From: Pseudoxanthomonas suwonensis J47 | Lineage (GTDB): Bacteria; Pseudomonadota; Gammaproteobacteria; Xanthomonadales; Xanthomonadaceae | Direction: 5' to 3' | Length of the DNA stretch: 49,471 nt | NCBI RefSeq assembly: GCF_000513955.1 | Contig: NZ_KI911329.1 | Coordinates: 1-49,471, forward strand | Part shown: positions 40,894 through 49,471 of the stretch, in pieces | Layout of the letters: each line of letters opens with the position of its first letter | How positions within the stretch are numbered: the first letter of the stretch is position 1 | Made by a program: the position numbers and the translations under genes | Notes under the pieces: model-generated | What the model was told of the DNA's origin: nothing | Database searches by the model: none | The model's input: the letters and a program-made list of their open reading frames with translations, nothing else

Positions 40894-42015
40894 TCAGCCG
40901 CAGCGCCCGGCGGGCCTGCCGCCGGCGGAGCTGCGCGAGTAGCGGCCATGTTCGACCACCACCCGCCCGTCCAGTTCCATGGCCAGCAGCATGGGGGACA
41001 GGGCGGCGGGCGTCAATCCGGTCCGCTCGACCAGGACATCCATAGGGATGGGGTCGTGGCCCAGTGCGTTCCACAACCTGTCGTGGTCGGTGGCGCCGGC
41101 GCGACGCCTCTTCCTGAGCCTGTCATGACCCGTATGAATGCGGGCGCGGGGCGGTTCCGGGGCGGCCAGCGACAGGGCCAGGCGGCCGGCCAGCGGGGCG
41201 ATCCCGGCCAGCACCTCGTCCGGGTGTTCGACCAGCTGGGCGCCGTCGCGGATCAGCCGGTGGCAGCCGCGGGCCAGCGGGTGGTGGATCGAGCCGGGGA
41301 TGGCGAAGACCTCGCGCCCGGCCTCGGCCGCCTGGCGGGCGGTGATCAGCGCGCCTGAACGCAGCGCCGCCTCCACCACGAGGGTGCCCAGCGACAGGCC
41401 GGCGATGATCCGGTTGCGCGCCGGGAAGTGCCATGGCCGCCCCGGCGTGCCGGGCGGGTGTTCGCTGACCACCGCGCCGGTGGCGGCAATGCGGTCGCGC
41501 AGGCCGGCCAGGTGTGGCGGGTAGGCCAGGTCCGGGCCGGTGCCGAGTACGGCGATGGTCCGCCCGCCCGGTGCGGCCAGGGCGCCTTCGTGCGCGGCCG
41601 CGTCGATCCCGGCGGCCATGCCGCTGGCAACCGCGATGCCGGCGCCGCACAGCGCGGTGGCGAAGGCGCGGGCATGCTCACGGCCGCCGGCGCTGGCGCC
41701 GCGGCTGCCGACGATCGCCAGCGAAGGCTGCCACAGCAGGTCCGGGTCGCCGTCGACGAACAGCGCCAGCGGCGCGCCGGCGGTCTCGTGCAGCAGCGGC
41801 GGGTAGCGCGGATCATCGCGGCCGAGCAGGTGGTGGCCGGGCTGGTCGAGCCAGCGCAGGGCGTCTTCGAGGCGCTGGGCCGGCACCTCCCGCCCGGCGG
41901 TGTCGCCGTCGCGGGGACCGGCGCCTGGCCGGGTCGGGGCGGCCAGGGCCAGCACGCGCCGCAGCAGCGCTTCGGGTCCGTCCAGCGCAGGGGAGGGGGC
42001 ATCCATGCCGCGCAT
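40894..42015 (-). CDS. dprA: DNA-processing protein DprA (Smf)
   Basis: Binds incoming single-stranded DNA in natural transformation and loads RecA. The 373 residues have a short N-terminal helical domain, then the Rossmann-like core: [60 protein letters not shown] and [22 protein letters not shown]-terminal winged-helix part ([20 protein letters not shown]) matches the DprA_WH domain. Start ATG 42015, with 42006 as an alternative. It lies between the LysM gene and smg on the same strand, the usual arrangement in this group. Confidence 0.94.
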   Translation of the reverse strand: MRGMDAPSPALDGPEALLRRVLALAAPTRPGAGPRDGDTAGREVPAQRLEDALRWLDQPGHHLLGRDDPRYPPLLHETAGAPLALFVDGDPDLLWQPSLAIVGSRGASAGGREHARAFATALCGAGIAVASGMAAGIDAAAHEGALAAPGGRTIAVLGTGPDLAYPPHLAGLRDRIAATGAVVSEHPPGTPGRPWHFPARNRIIAGLSLGTLVVEAALRSGALITARQAAEAGREVFAIPGSIHHPLARGCHRLIRDGAQLVEHPDEVLAGIAPLAGRLALSLAAPEPPRARIHTGHDRLRKRRRAGATDHDRLWNALGHDPIPMDVLVERTGLTPAALSPMLLAMELDGRVVVEHGRYSRSSAGGRPAGRCG

Positions 42016-42081
42016 GCTGCCCCGGAAACGACGACGGCGCCCTAGGGCGCCGTCGCGTGCTGCTGTAGGAAACCGCCGCGC

Positions 42082-43194
42082 TTACTGCGCGTCCGGATGC
42101 AGCGCCTCGTAGCCGACGCGGACCGGCTTCACCCCGTCCATGACCAGCGCGTAGCTGACCTTGTCGAAGGTGCGGAACACCATGGCGTGGGCCGCGTACT
42201 CGTCCGGCAGGACCACGCCGGCGCCGCTGAAGCGGTCGTCCTGGCGCGAGGTGGCGCGCCCGGTGACGCGGTCGTTGACGTGGCGGCCCTGGCGCCACAG
42301 CGAGACCACGGTGCCGTTGTCGATGCCGTCGAGGCGGCCGGCCGACAGCGCGACCACGTCGCGCGGACCGGCGGCGGTGAACGAATCTGCCACTGCCAGC
42401 ACGCGCACGTCGGCCGGCAGCCCGGCCGGGGCGTGCGGGAAGAACTGCAGGTCGTACGGCTGCGGCTCCACCGGGACCAGGCGGTCGCCGGCGCGCACCT
42501 CGCGGCCGCTGTCCTCCAGCTGCAGGGTGGCGACCTCGACGTCGCCCGAGGGCACGCCGGTGATGGTGCCGACGTTGACCTGGGCCAGCTCGTAACCGAG
42601 GAAGGCGCTGCGGTCGTTCGGCGGCAGGTATTCGCGCCACAGGGCGCCGTCCAGCGCCAGCGGGCGGCCGTTGGCCTGCAGGTCGCGGGTCGGGCGCGGG
42701 TGGCCGAACTGCACGGTCGGGCGCAGCACCGCGTAGCGCTGGCCGGCCTGCGCCCCCGCCAGGCCCTTGATGTAGGCGGCCTGGCCGGCGCTGCCGCGCA
42801 GGCGGTTGTCCTCGAAGCCGACCACGTAGGGCAGGTGCTCGAAGGAATCGGCCACGCGCAGGTTCTTCAGGAACGGCTCGATGTCCGACAGCGGGATGGC
42901 GCCGATCGGGGCCTCCTCGCGCGGACCGGGCTGCACCGCCACGCGGTCCAGGTAGGCCAGGCTGAGCACGTCGCCGGGGTAGATCAGGTGCGGGTTGGCG
43001 ACCTGCGGATTGGCCTGCCAGATTTCCGGCCAGAGCCAGGGCTTGCCGAGGAAACGTCCGGCGATGTCCCAGAGCGTGTCGCCCCTGACAACGACGTAGG
43101 TTTCCGGGTGGGAGCCGCGCGTTTCCACCGCGGTGGCGTACGTGGCGACGGTCAGCATCGCGACGGCGAGCACCGTCCGAAGGCGAGTGAGCAT
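42082..43194 (-). CDS. LysM peptidoglycan-binding domain protein
   Basis: Exported protein of 370 residues. A signal peptide (MLTRLRTVLAVAMLTVATYA) is followed by one LysM domain at about 31-80, with TYVVVRGDTLWDIAGRFLG, PEIWQANPQVANPHLIYPGD and VLSLAYL. The remaining 290 residues resemble only other LysM proteins found beside dprA and def. LysM binds GlcNAc-containing cell wall, so a role in peptidoglycan maintenance is likely, but the activity is not known. It is divergent from def. TATAGT on the minus strand (43236-43231) is a possible -10 for it. Confidence 0.9.
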   Translation of the reverse strand: MLTRLRTVLAVAMLTVATYATAVETRGSHPETYVVVRGDTLWDIAGRFLGKPWLWPEIWQANPQVANPHLIYPGDVLSLAYLDRVAVQPGPREEAPIGAIPLSDIEPFLKNLRVADSFEHLPYVVGFEDNRLRGSAGQAAYIKGLAGAQAGQRYAVLRPTVQFGHPRPTRDLQANGRPLALDGALWREYLPPNDRSAFLGYELAQVNVGTITGVPSGDVEVATLQLEDSGREVRAGDRLVPVEPQPYDLQFFPHAPAGLPADVRVLAVADSFTAAGPRDVVALSAGRLDGIDNGTVVSLWRQGRHVNDRVTGRATSRQDDRFSGAGVVLPDEYAAHAMVFRTFDKVSYALVMDGVKPVRVGYEALHPDAQ

Positions 43195-43326
43195 GGTTGC
43201 GATCCGCCTGATTCCCCAACAGGTTGGCGGACTATAGCCTAGGATTCAGGCCTTGGCGCAAGCTTCCGCGCTAGAATTGCGACGGCCGGCCGGTTTGCCC
43301 TGGCCCCCCATCCCCGGAGTATCCCC

Positions 43327-43839
43327 ATGGCCCAGCTCCCCATCCTCGAATTCCCCGATCCGCGCCTGCGGACCGTGGCCGCGCCGGTGGACCCGGCCCA
43401 GCTGGCGACCCCGGAATTCCAGCGGCTGATCGACGACATGTTCGAGACCATGTATGCCGCCCCGGGCATCGGCCTGGCGGCGACCCAGGTGGACGCCCAC
43501 CACCGCTTCATGGTCATCGACGTCAGCGAGGGCAAGGACCAGCCGATGGTCTTCGTCAACCCGCAGATCCAGGACCGCCAGGGCGAGCAGGTCTACCAGG
43601 AAGGCTGCCTGTCGGTGCCGGGCATCTTCGCCGACGTCACCCGCGCCGACACCATCACCGTGCGCTACCTGGACCGCGAGGGCCGCGAGCAGGAGCTGAC
43701 CACCGGCGGCCTGCTGGCGGTGTGCATCCAGCACGAGATGGACCACCTCGAAGGCAAGCTGTTCGTCGACTACCTCTCGCCGCTCAAGCGCGAGATGGTG
43801 CGCAAGAAGCTGGCCAAGCAGCGCAGGCACGCCGCCTGA
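43327..43839 (+). CDS. def: Peptide deformylase
   Basis: Removes the formyl group from the N-terminus of nascent proteins. The 170 residues include all three PDF motifs: GIGLAATQ (47-54), EGCLS with metal ligand Cys94 (92-96) and QHEMDH with His136, Glu137 and His140. Length and motifs fit type 1B. The ATG at 43327 begins the family sequence [21 protein letters not shown] at 43272-43277 may be a -10. It is followed by fmt after 118 bp, in which two perfect stem-loops lie. Confidence 0.97.
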   Translation: MAQLPILEFPDPRLRTVAAPVDPAQLATPEFQRLIDDMFETMYAAPGIGLAATQVDAHHRFMVIDVSEGKDQPMVFVNPQIQDRQGEQVYQEGCLSVPGIFADVTRADTITVRYLDREGREQELTTGGLLAVCIQHEMDHLEGKLFVDYLSPLKREMVRKKLAKQRRHAA

Positions 43840-43893
43840 TCTGCCGCGGTGCGCCTGCCGGTAATGGCCACGCACCGTTTCCCGTCCGAACCT

Positions 43894-43939
43894 GCCGGCG
43901 CCCGCGCCGGCCTGCGGCCGCGATGCCCGCAGCGCGGCC
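43894..43939 (+). other. Two stem-loops between def and fmt
   Basis: GCCGGCGC (43894-43901) pairs perfectly with 43904-43911, and GGCCGCG (43916-43922) with 43933-43939. Neither has a U-tract. They occupy the end of the 118-bp gap, just ahead of the fmt ribosome site (GGAG at 43942-43945), and may tune fmt relative to def. Confidence 0.4.
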
Positions 43940-43957
43940 CCTGGAGCGTTTGACCCG

Positions 43958-44881
43958 ATGAGGATCGTGTTCGCCGGCACCCCGGAATTCGCGGTGCCCT
44001 CGCTGCGCGCCGCCGCGCAGCGCAACGAAGTGGTCGCCGTGTACACCCAGCCGGACCGCCCGGCCGGGCGCGGCCGCGGCGTGGCGATGTCGCCGGTGAA
44101 GCTGGAGGCGATCGCCCGCGGCATCCCGGTGTTCCAGCCGGAGACCCTGCGCGACCCCGCCGCGCAGGACCAGCTGCGCGCGCTGGAACCGGACCTCATG
44201 GTGGTGGTGGCCTACGGCCTGATCCTGCCCAAGGCCGTCCTGGCGATCCCGACCCACGGCTGCTGGAACGTGCACGCCTCGCTGCTGCCGCGCTGGCGCG
44301 GCGCCGCGCCGATCCAGCGCGCGATCCAGGCCGGCGACGACCAGACCGGCGTGTGCCTGATGCGCATGGAAGCCGGCCTGGACACCGGCCCGGTGCTGCT
44401 CTCGCAGGCCACCGCGATCGGCGCCGAGGAGACCGGCGGCCAGCTGCACGACCGCCTCGCCGAGCTCGGCGCGCAGGTGCTGGCCGACGGCCTCGGCCTG
44501 CTGCGCGCCGGCCTGCTGCCGGTGCCGCAGCCGCAGCCGGCCGAAGGCGTCACCTACGCGCACAAGCTGGACAAGGCCGAGGCGCGGCTGGACTGGAGCC
44601 GCCCGGCGGCCGAGCTGGCCCGCACCGTGCGCGCCTTCAATCCCTGGCCGGTGGCCGAAGGCCAGGTGGCCGGCGAACGCCTGCGCATCCATGGCGCCGT
44701 GGCGCTGGACCAGGTCCACGACGCGGCCCCCGGCACCCTGCTGGGCGCCAGCCGCGACGGCATCGACATCGCCTGCGGCGAAGGCGTGCTGCGCCTGCGC
44801 GTGGTCCAGCGCGACGGCGGCCGCGCGATCACCGCCGCCGACTGGCTCAACGCCCGTCGCGACCTCGCCCGGGCCGGCTGA
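43958..44881 (+). CDS. fmt: Methionyl-tRNA formyltransferase
   Basis: Formylates initiator Met-tRNA with 10-formyltetrahydrofolate, the counterpart of Def. The 307 residues start [18 protein letters not shown]. Catalytic Asn104 and His106 lie in [17 protein letters not shown], and Asp142 in EAGLDTGP. The C-terminal OB-like domain begins near [16 protein letters not shown]. It needs the folate made with FolB and FolK. The rsmB gene starts four bases after its stop, so the two are co-transcribed. Confidence 0.97.
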   Translation: MRIVFAGTPEFAVPSLRAAAQRNEVVAVYTQPDRPAGRGRGVAMSPVKLEAIARGIPVFQPETLRDPAAQDQLRALEPDLMVVVAYGLILPKAVLAIPTHGCWNVHASLLPRWRGAAPIQRAIQAGDDQTGVCLMRMEAGLDTGPVLLSQATAIGAEETGGQLHDRLAELGAQVLADGLGLLRAGLLPVPQPQPAEGVTYAHKLDKAEARLDWSRPAAELARTVRAFNPWPVAEGQVAGERLRIHGAVALDQVHDAAPGTLLGASRDGIDIACGEGVLRLRVVQRDGGRAITAADWLNARRDLARAG

Positions 44882-44884
44882 CCG

Positions 44885-46249
44885 ATGGCCGGACCGCGTC
44901 CACCCGCCCACCGTCCGCGCCCGTCGCGCCCGCCGCAGGAACGGCGGCCGCTGGCCCCGGGCGTCGAGGTGCGCGTGCTCGCCGCGCAGGTGCTCGACGC
45001 GGTCGTGCACCGCGGCCGTTCGCTGAAATCCGAGCTGTCCGCCGCACTGCCGCGCCTGGCCGACCCGCGCGACCGCGCGCTGCTGGAGGCGATCGCCTTC
45101 GCCGCGCTGCGCGGCCGCTACCGCTACGGCCCGGCGGTGCAGGGCTGGATGCAGAAGCCGCCCGGCCCGGCCGACCGCCCGCTACTGGCCCTGCTGCTGG
45201 CCGGCTGCGCCCAGCTGGACGCGCTGCAGCTGCCGCCGCACGCGGCGCTGGACGCCACCGTCGAGGCGGCGCGCGCGATGGGCCGTCCGCACCAGGCCGG
45301 CCTGGTCAACGCGCTGCTGCGCCGCGCCCAGCGCGAAGGCTTCCCGCCGGCCGACCCGGCCGGGGCCTGGCCGCAGTGGCTGCGCCGCCGCATCGAAGGC
45401 GACTGGCCGGAACAGGCCGCCGCGGTGTTCGCGGCCAGCGCCGAACCGGCGCCACTGTGGCTGCGGGTGAACCGCCAGCGGGTGGCGCGCGACGAATACC
45501 TCGCGCGCCTGCACGACGCCGGCATCGAGGCGGTCGCCGTGCCGCAGCTGGCTGACGCGCTGCGCCTGGACGCGCCGGTGCCGGTCGCCGCGCTGCCGGG
45601 TTTCGACGAGGGCCTGGTCTCGGTCCAGGACGGCTCGGCGCAGCAGGCCGCCGACGCGCTGGCGCCGGACCGCGGCGCGCGCGTGCTCGATGCCTGCGCC
45701 GCACCCGGCGGCAAGGCCGCGCACCTGCTCGAACGCGATCCCACCCTGGAACTGCTGGCGCTGGACGTGGATCCGCGCCGGCTGCCGAAGATCGAGGAGA
45801 ACCTGCGGCGTTCCGGCGTGGCCGGCGGCAACGTGCAGGTGCGCGCCGCCGACGCGACCCTGCCGGCGCTGTGGTGGGACGGCTTCACCTTCGACGCGAT
45901 CCTGCTCGACGCGCCGTGTTCGGCCACCGGCGTGGTCCGGCGCCAGCCGGACATCCTACTGCACCGGCGCGAGGAGGACATCGCCGCGCTGGCGCAGGCG
46001 CAGTCGCGCCTGCTCGACGCCACCTGGCCGATGCTGCGTCCGGGCGGCGTGCTGCTGTATGCGACCTGCTCGATCCTGGCCGAGGAGAATTCCCGCCAGG
46101 TCGCCGCCTTCCTTGAACGCACGCCCGATGCGCGCGCCGTGGCGCTGCCCGAATCCTTCGGCCATGCCGCCGGCCCGGGCCGCCAGCGCCTGCCCGGCGA
46201 GGACGGCATGGACGGCTTCTTCCACGCACGCCTACAAAAGTCCGACTGA
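44885..46249 (+). CDS. rsmB: 16S rRNA (cytosine-967-C5)-methyltransferase RsmB
   Basis: Methylates C967 of 16S rRNA with SAM. The 454 residues have a proline/arginine-rich leader of about 25, then a NusB-like RNA-binding domain ([20 protein letters not shown]). From about 250 the methyltransferase follows: [17 protein letters not shown] binds SAM, and the catalytic cysteine pair is Cys345 in DAPCSATG and Cys395 in YATCSIL. The end, [13 protein letters not shown], is typical. It completes the def-fmt-rsmB cluster. Confidence 0.96.
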   Translation: MAGPRPPAHRPRPSRPPQERRPLAPGVEVRVLAAQVLDAVVHRGRSLKSELSAALPRLADPRDRALLEAIAFAALRGRYRYGPAVQGWMQKPPGPADRPLLALLLAGCAQLDALQLPPHAALDATVEAARAMGRPHQAGLVNALLRRAQREGFPPADPAGAWPQWLRRRIEGDWPEQAAAVFAASAEPAPLWLRVNRQRVARDEYLARLHDAGIEAVAVPQLADALRLDAPVPVAALPGFDEGLVSVQDGSAQQAADALAPDRGARVLDACAAPGGKAAHLLERDPTLELLALDVDPRRLPKIEENLRRSGVAGGNVQVRAADATLPALWWDGFTFDAILLDAPCSATGVVRRQPDILLHRREEDIAALAQAQSRLLDATWPMLRPGGVLLYATCSILAEENSRQVAAFLERTPDARAVALPESFGHAAGPGRQRLPGEDGMDGFFHARLQKSD

Positions 46250-46270
46250 GCGGTCGCTATGATCGGGGCC

Positions 46271-47989
46271 ATGCCGACTTTCGACCCGCGCACGCGCGAC
46301 ACCTGGCTGTTCTGGATCACCGCATTGCTCGTGCTCGGCGCGGGGCTGGGCCTGCGCGATCCCTGGCCGGCCGACGAGCCACGCTTCGCCCTGGTCGCCA
46401 AGCAGATGGTGGAAAGCGGCGACTGGCTGTTCCCGCATCGCGGCATCGAGCTGTACTCGGACAAGCCGCCGATGCTGATGTGGCTGCAGGCCATGTTCTT
46501 CACGATCTTCGGCAACTGGCGGGTGGCGTTCCTGCTGCCCTCGCTGCTGGCCGCGCTGGGCACGCTGTGGTGCGTGCAGGACCTGGGCCGGCGGCTGTGG
46601 ACCCGGCGGGTCGGCCTGTACGCGGCGTGGGCGCTGCTGTTCGCCTTCCAGTTCACCTGGCAGTCGAAGAAGGCGCAGATCGACCCGCTGGTCACCTTCT
46701 TCATCACCTTCGCCAACTACCTCCTGCTGCGCCACCTGCTGCTGGGCGGCGACTGGCGCTGGTGGACGATCGGCTGGTTCGCCGCCGGGCTGGGCACGAT
46801 CACCAAGGGCGTGGGCGCGCTGGCGCTGCTGATGCTGCTGCCGGCGGCGATCGCCTCGGTGCGCGGCTGGCCGCGGGTGCGCGTGCACGCGCGCGACCCG
46901 CGCTTCTGGCTGGGCCCGCTGGCGTTCCTGGTGGCGGTATCGCTGTGGCTGCTGCCGGTGGTGGCGGTGGCGCTGTCGCGCGACCTGCCCGAGTACCGCG
47001 CCTACCTCGACGACATCCTGTTCCGGCAGACCGCCAAGCGCTATTCGCAGTCCTGGGACCACCACCAGCCGGCCTGGTACCACCTGGGGGTGATGGCGAC
47101 GATGTGGATCCCGCCGGTGCTGGCGTTGCCCTGGGCGCTCGGCGCCTGGCGCCGCCGCCTGCGCCGCCGCGATCCGCGCTACCTGCTGCCGCTGGCGTGG
47201 TGGCTGCTGCTGGTGGTGTTCTTCTCGATCCCGCACGGCAAGCGCGACGTCTACATCATGCCGGCGCTGCCGATGATGTGCCTGGCGTTGGCGCCGCTGC
47301 TGCCCGGGCTGCTGCGCCGCCGCTTCGCGCGCGCCGTGGTGCTGGCGCTGGCCGCGCTGCTGGCGCTGCTGTTCCTGGGGCTTGGCGCCTCCACCCTGCG
47401 CGAGGCCGGGTCGATGGCGGTGCGCCTGCAGGAACAGCGCGGCCTGGACCCGGCGGGCGTCCGCGCGGCGGCGTGGATGCTGCTGGCGATGGGCGCCTGG
47501 GCGACCGCGGCGCTGCTGGCGCTGTGGCGGCGGCCGGTGGTGGTGCTGTTCGCTGGCCTGGGCGGGTTGTGGGTGGCGTTCGGTCTGGTGGGCTACCCGA
47601 TCCTCAACGACGCCAGTTCGGCGCGCGGGGTGATGGCCGCCGCCGGCGCCCGGATCGGCCCGGACGCCGAGCTGGGCCTGGTCGCGTGGAAGGAGCAGAA
47701 CCTGCTGATGGCCGACCGTCCCGCGGCCAACTTCGGCTTCAAGGTGCCCTGGGACGAGCAGTTGCGTGCCGCCGCGGCCTGGCAGGCGCAGGCGCCCGAC
47801 CGCTGGCTGCTGGTGCAGGAGGACGCGCTGGAGTCCTGCCTGGATCCGCAGCGGATCGAGCTGGCCGGGATCTCCAACCGGCGCCGCTGGTGGCTGGTGC
47901 CGCCGGGGGCGGTGACCGGCGAATGTGTGCCGAGCGCCGAAGAACTGGAACGTGCCGCTGCAGGTCAAGCGCGCGAGATTGCAGACTGA
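46271..47989 (+). CDS. GT39/ArnT-like membrane glycosyltransferase
   Basis: Inner-membrane glycosyltransferase of 572 residues with 11 to 12 hydrophobic segments. The first periplasmic loop has RDPWPADEPRFALVAKQMVE, containing the acidic pair that acts as catalytic base in PMT/ArnT enzymes. IELYSDKPPMLMWLQAMFFT and IPHGKRDVYIMPALPMM are further family blocks. It transfers a sugar from a polyprenyl-phosphate carrier to lipid A, glycan or protein, but the acceptor is not evident. The ATG at 46271 (MPTFDPRTRDTW) fits the family, and ATG 46259 is an alternative. TATGAT at 46258-46263 could be a -10 for a short-leader transcript. The next gene is an O-antigen ligase homologue. Confidence 0.88.
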   Translation: MPTFDPRTRDTWLFWITALLVLGAGLGLRDPWPADEPRFALVAKQMVESGDWLFPHRGIELYSDKPPMLMWLQAMFFTIFGNWRVAFLLPSLLAALGTLWCVQDLGRRLWTRRVGLYAAWALLFAFQFTWQSKKAQIDPLVTFFITFANYLLLRHLLLGGDWRWWTIGWFAAGLGTITKGVGALALLMLLPAAIASVRGWPRVRVHARDPRFWLGPLAFLVAVSLWLLPVVAVALSRDLPEYRAYLDDILFRQTAKRYSQSWDHHQPAWYHLGVMATMWIPPVLALPWALGAWRRRLRRRDPRYLLPLAWWLLLVVFFSIPHGKRDVYIMPALPMMCLALAPLLPGLLRRRFARAVVLALAALLALLFLGLGASTLREAGSMAVRLQEQRGLDPAGVRAAAWMLLAMGAWATAALLALWRRPVVVLFAGLGGLWVAFGLVGYPILNDASSARGVMAAAGARIGPDAELGLVAWKEQNLLMADRPAANFGFKVPWDEQLRAAAAWQAQAPDRWLLVQEDALESCLDPQRIELAGISNRRRWWLVPPGAVTGECVPSAEELERAAAGQAREIAD

Positions 47990-48062
47990 CTGAAGGGTCA
48001 GCGCGTGTTCGGGAAGGGACACGCAAGATGCGCCGCTTCCCGGCGCCGGATTGGGATGGCGG

Positions 48063-49349
48063 ATGCACCTGATGAGTGGCGACAACACCGACCCGATCCG
48101 ACTGCGCTGGGCGCGCGCCTGCGCGGGGGTGGCGGTCTGGTCGTTGGCCGCGCTGGTCCTGGCCATGCCCAAGGGCCTGCTGCCCGCCGGCATCCTGTTC
48201 CTGCTCTCGACCCTGCTGGTGCCGCTGCGCGTCGGCGGTGCGGTGCGCCGGATCGGCTGGCCCTGGTTCCTGGTGGCCGGCATGGTCGCGCTGGTGCTGG
48301 CGGTGGTCGCCACGTCCTCCCGCCTCTTCGACGCCGAGCCCGACCTGCGCAGCCATGACCGGTGGCTGGCGATGCCCTGGCTGATGGCCTGGGCCTGGGC
48401 GTTGCAGCCATCCCGGGTGATGCTGTGGCGCGGCGCGCTGGCCGGGTTGCTGGCCGCGGCGGTGCTGGCCCTGGTCCAGGTGCTGGGCGGGCAGGCGCGG
48501 CCGGGCGGCTGGCTCAACGCGATCGTCTTCGCCGACGTGGTGCTGGTGCTGATGGTGCTGGTGGTGTTCTGCCGGCCGCCGCGCAGCTGGCAGTGGACCG
48601 GCCTGGGCCTGGTCGTGGGCGTGCTGGCGATCCTGCTCAGCGGCACGCGCGGCGCCTGGCCGGGCCTGCTGTTGCTGCTGCTGGTGCTGGTGCTGGGCAG
48701 TGGCTGGCGGAACCGGCGCAGCCGCAGCCTGGTGCTGGGGGCGGTGGTGGCCGGAGTGGTGGTGCTGCTGTCCTCGGTGCCTGCGCTGACCGAGCAGATG
48801 CGCCTGGTGGAACTGCGCCAGGACATCGAGCGCATGGACCGTGGCGACCACGATTCCTCCGCCGGTGCGCGGCTGGAGCGGCTGCAGGTCGCGGGCAGCG
48901 CTTTCGCCGAGAACCCGTGGACGGGGGTCGGCGTGGGCGGCTTCGACCGGGCGATGCAGCGCCTGCCGGAGTGCCGCGGCGAGGAAGGCCGGAAGGCGCA
49001 GCGCTGCCACTACGGGCATGCGCACAACGACGTGGCCGAGTGGGCGGCGACGATGGGCCTGCCTGGCCTGTTGGCGCTGGCGCTGCTCTATGGGGTGCCG
49101 CTGTACCTGTTCCTGCGCCTGCGCCTGCGTGGCGGCCAGTGGCAGGGGCCGCTGCGTGGTTCGGCGGCGGCCGGGGCGATGATGGTGGCGATGTTCATGC
49201 TCTGCGGCCTGACCCAGTCGATGTTCGCGCACCAGACCACCACCAGCCTCTACGCCGCCGGCTGCGGCCTGCTGCTGGGCATGGCCCTGCGCGAGGCGCA
49301 CCGGGGCCGCGGCGCGCCGGCAGCTGACGAAGGCGCCGGGAACGGCTGA
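48063..49349 (+). CDS. O-antigen ligase / polymerase family (Wzy_C) membrane protein
   Basis: Membrane protein of about 428 residues with some 11 hydrophobic segments. [20 protein letters not shown] in the middle holds the arginine conserved in WaaL-type ligases. A long periplasmic loop follows, with [32 protein letters not shown] and [20 protein letters not shown], where the histidine in AHNDVAE is the conserved catalytic-type residue. Such proteins join O-antigen or other glycans to lipid A core or to proteins. With the GT39 gene 73 bp upstream it suggests a surface-glycan pair. Starts at 48063 and 48072 are both possible. Confidence 0.87.
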   Translation: MHLMSGDNTDPIRLRWARACAGVAVWSLAALVLAMPKGLLPAGILFLLSTLLVPLRVGGAVRRIGWPWFLVAGMVALVLAVVATSSRLFDAEPDLRSHDRWLAMPWLMAWAWALQPSRVMLWRGALAGLLAAAVLALVQVLGGQARPGGWLNAIVFADVVLVLMVLVVFCRPPRSWQWTGLGLVVGVLAILLSGTRGAWPGLLLLLLVLVLGSGWRNRRSRSLVLGAVVAGVVVLLSSVPALTEQMRLVELRQDIERMDRGDHDSSAGARLERLQVAGSAFAENPWTGVGVGGFDRAMQRLPECRGEEGRKAQRCHYGHAHNDVAEWAATMGLPGLLALALLYGVPLYLFLRLRLRGGQWQGPLRGSAAAGAMMVAMFMLCGLTQSMFAHQTTTSLYAAGCGLLLGMALREAHRGRGAPAADEGAGNG

Positions 49350-49355
49350 TGCCAG

Positions 49356-49390
49356 TTCCCCCTCTCCTCCGGGAGAGGGGCCGGGGCCGA
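49356..49390. repeat. CCCCTCTCC palindrome after the ligase gene
   Basis: CCCCTCTCC (49359-49367) pairs perfectly with 49372-49380 across four bases, seven bases past the ligase stop region. The element and its flanks (TTCC before, CCGGGG after) match 30602-30640. It may act as a 3' end structure. The remaining bases to 49471 show no gene. Confidence 0.55.
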
Positions 49391-49471
49391 TACGAGGCCG
49401 GATCGCCACGGTGCACGATTCCCAACGCCGTTGGCTTCGAACCGATCCGTGGGACGCCCAAAAGCAACAGC

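Noticed and set aside
46232-48835. 867-codon minus-strand frame opposite the GT39 and ligase genes
   Set aside because: Repetitive Gln/Arg/His translation, opposite two membrane proteins with clear family motifs.
49195-49467. Possible truncated gene at the right edge, minus strand
   Set aside because: It overlaps the ligase gene and the palindromic repeat, and its translation has no family features.

Overview
The window is a high-GC chromosomal segment of a gammaproteobacterium, most likely Xanthomonadaceae (Lysobacter, Pseudoxanthomonas, Luteimonas or Stenotrophomonas type). The reasons are the nag cluster built from a TonB-dependent receptor, NagP, LacI-type NagR and NagB-II, the order LysM-dprA-smg-topA beside def-fmt-rsmB, and intergenic repeats that look typical of this family. 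These are judgements from memory of families, not from a search. I see no rRNA, tRNA, CRISPR array, insertion sequence or phage gene. Most genes are housekeeping. The interest lies in regulation, a few accessory cassettes and the repeats.

Layout. 1-2.7 kb: a hairpin-bearing repeat at the left edge, then a leftward block with a YihY/BrkB membrane protein, a GNAT acetyltransferase, yqeY and rpsU, with a clear intrinsic terminator after rpsU. 2.8-5.6 kb: tsaD, folB and a YbdG-type mechanosensitive channel, rightward. 5.6-9.4 kb: an Anbu (ancestral proteasome-like peptidase) operon of ATP-grasp, alpha-E and Anbu genes, without the usual transglutaminase, then folK. 9.5-13.7 kb: a leftward pteridine reductase, then a MidA-like methyltransferase, VanZ and a TPR/SPINDLY-type O-GlcNAc transferase homologue, all overlapping.

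13.7-26.3 kb: a divergent N-acetylglucosamine (GlcNAc)/chitooligosaccharide utilisation locus. Leftward are a Glk-family sugar kinase, a TonB-dependent receptor and a GH20 hexosaminidase lipoprotein. Rightward are nagP, nagR, nagB-II, nagA and nagX with overlapping stops and starts. The 377-bp divergent region carries two NagR-like palindromes, one lying on the probable start site of nagP. The implied flow is uptake of oligosaccharides across the outer membrane, trimming by GH20, import by NagP, phosphorylation by the kinase, then NagA and NagB to fructose-6-phosphate.

26.3-29.1 kb: an ECF42-type sigma factor with its DGPF/YciI, VOC and DUF1428 partners. Two identical-architecture promoters, TGTCGA-N17-CGTCGT, precede DUF1428 and the YciI gene and form a probable self-contained ECF42 regulon. 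A remnant of a second VOC gene lies inside it. 29.1-35.8 kb: cca, a repeat-rich gap, a soluble lytic transglycosylase, a TauE/SafE permease, two tandem DUF4124 paralogues and tsaC. 35.9-43.2 kb: topA (cysteine-free, with a lysine-rich tail), two adjacent GYF_2-domain membrane proteins (one RDD, one pilin-like), smg, dprA and a LysM protein, all leftward. 43.3-49.3 kb: def, fmt, rsmB, a GT39 glycosyltransferase and an O-antigen ligase family protein, rightward.
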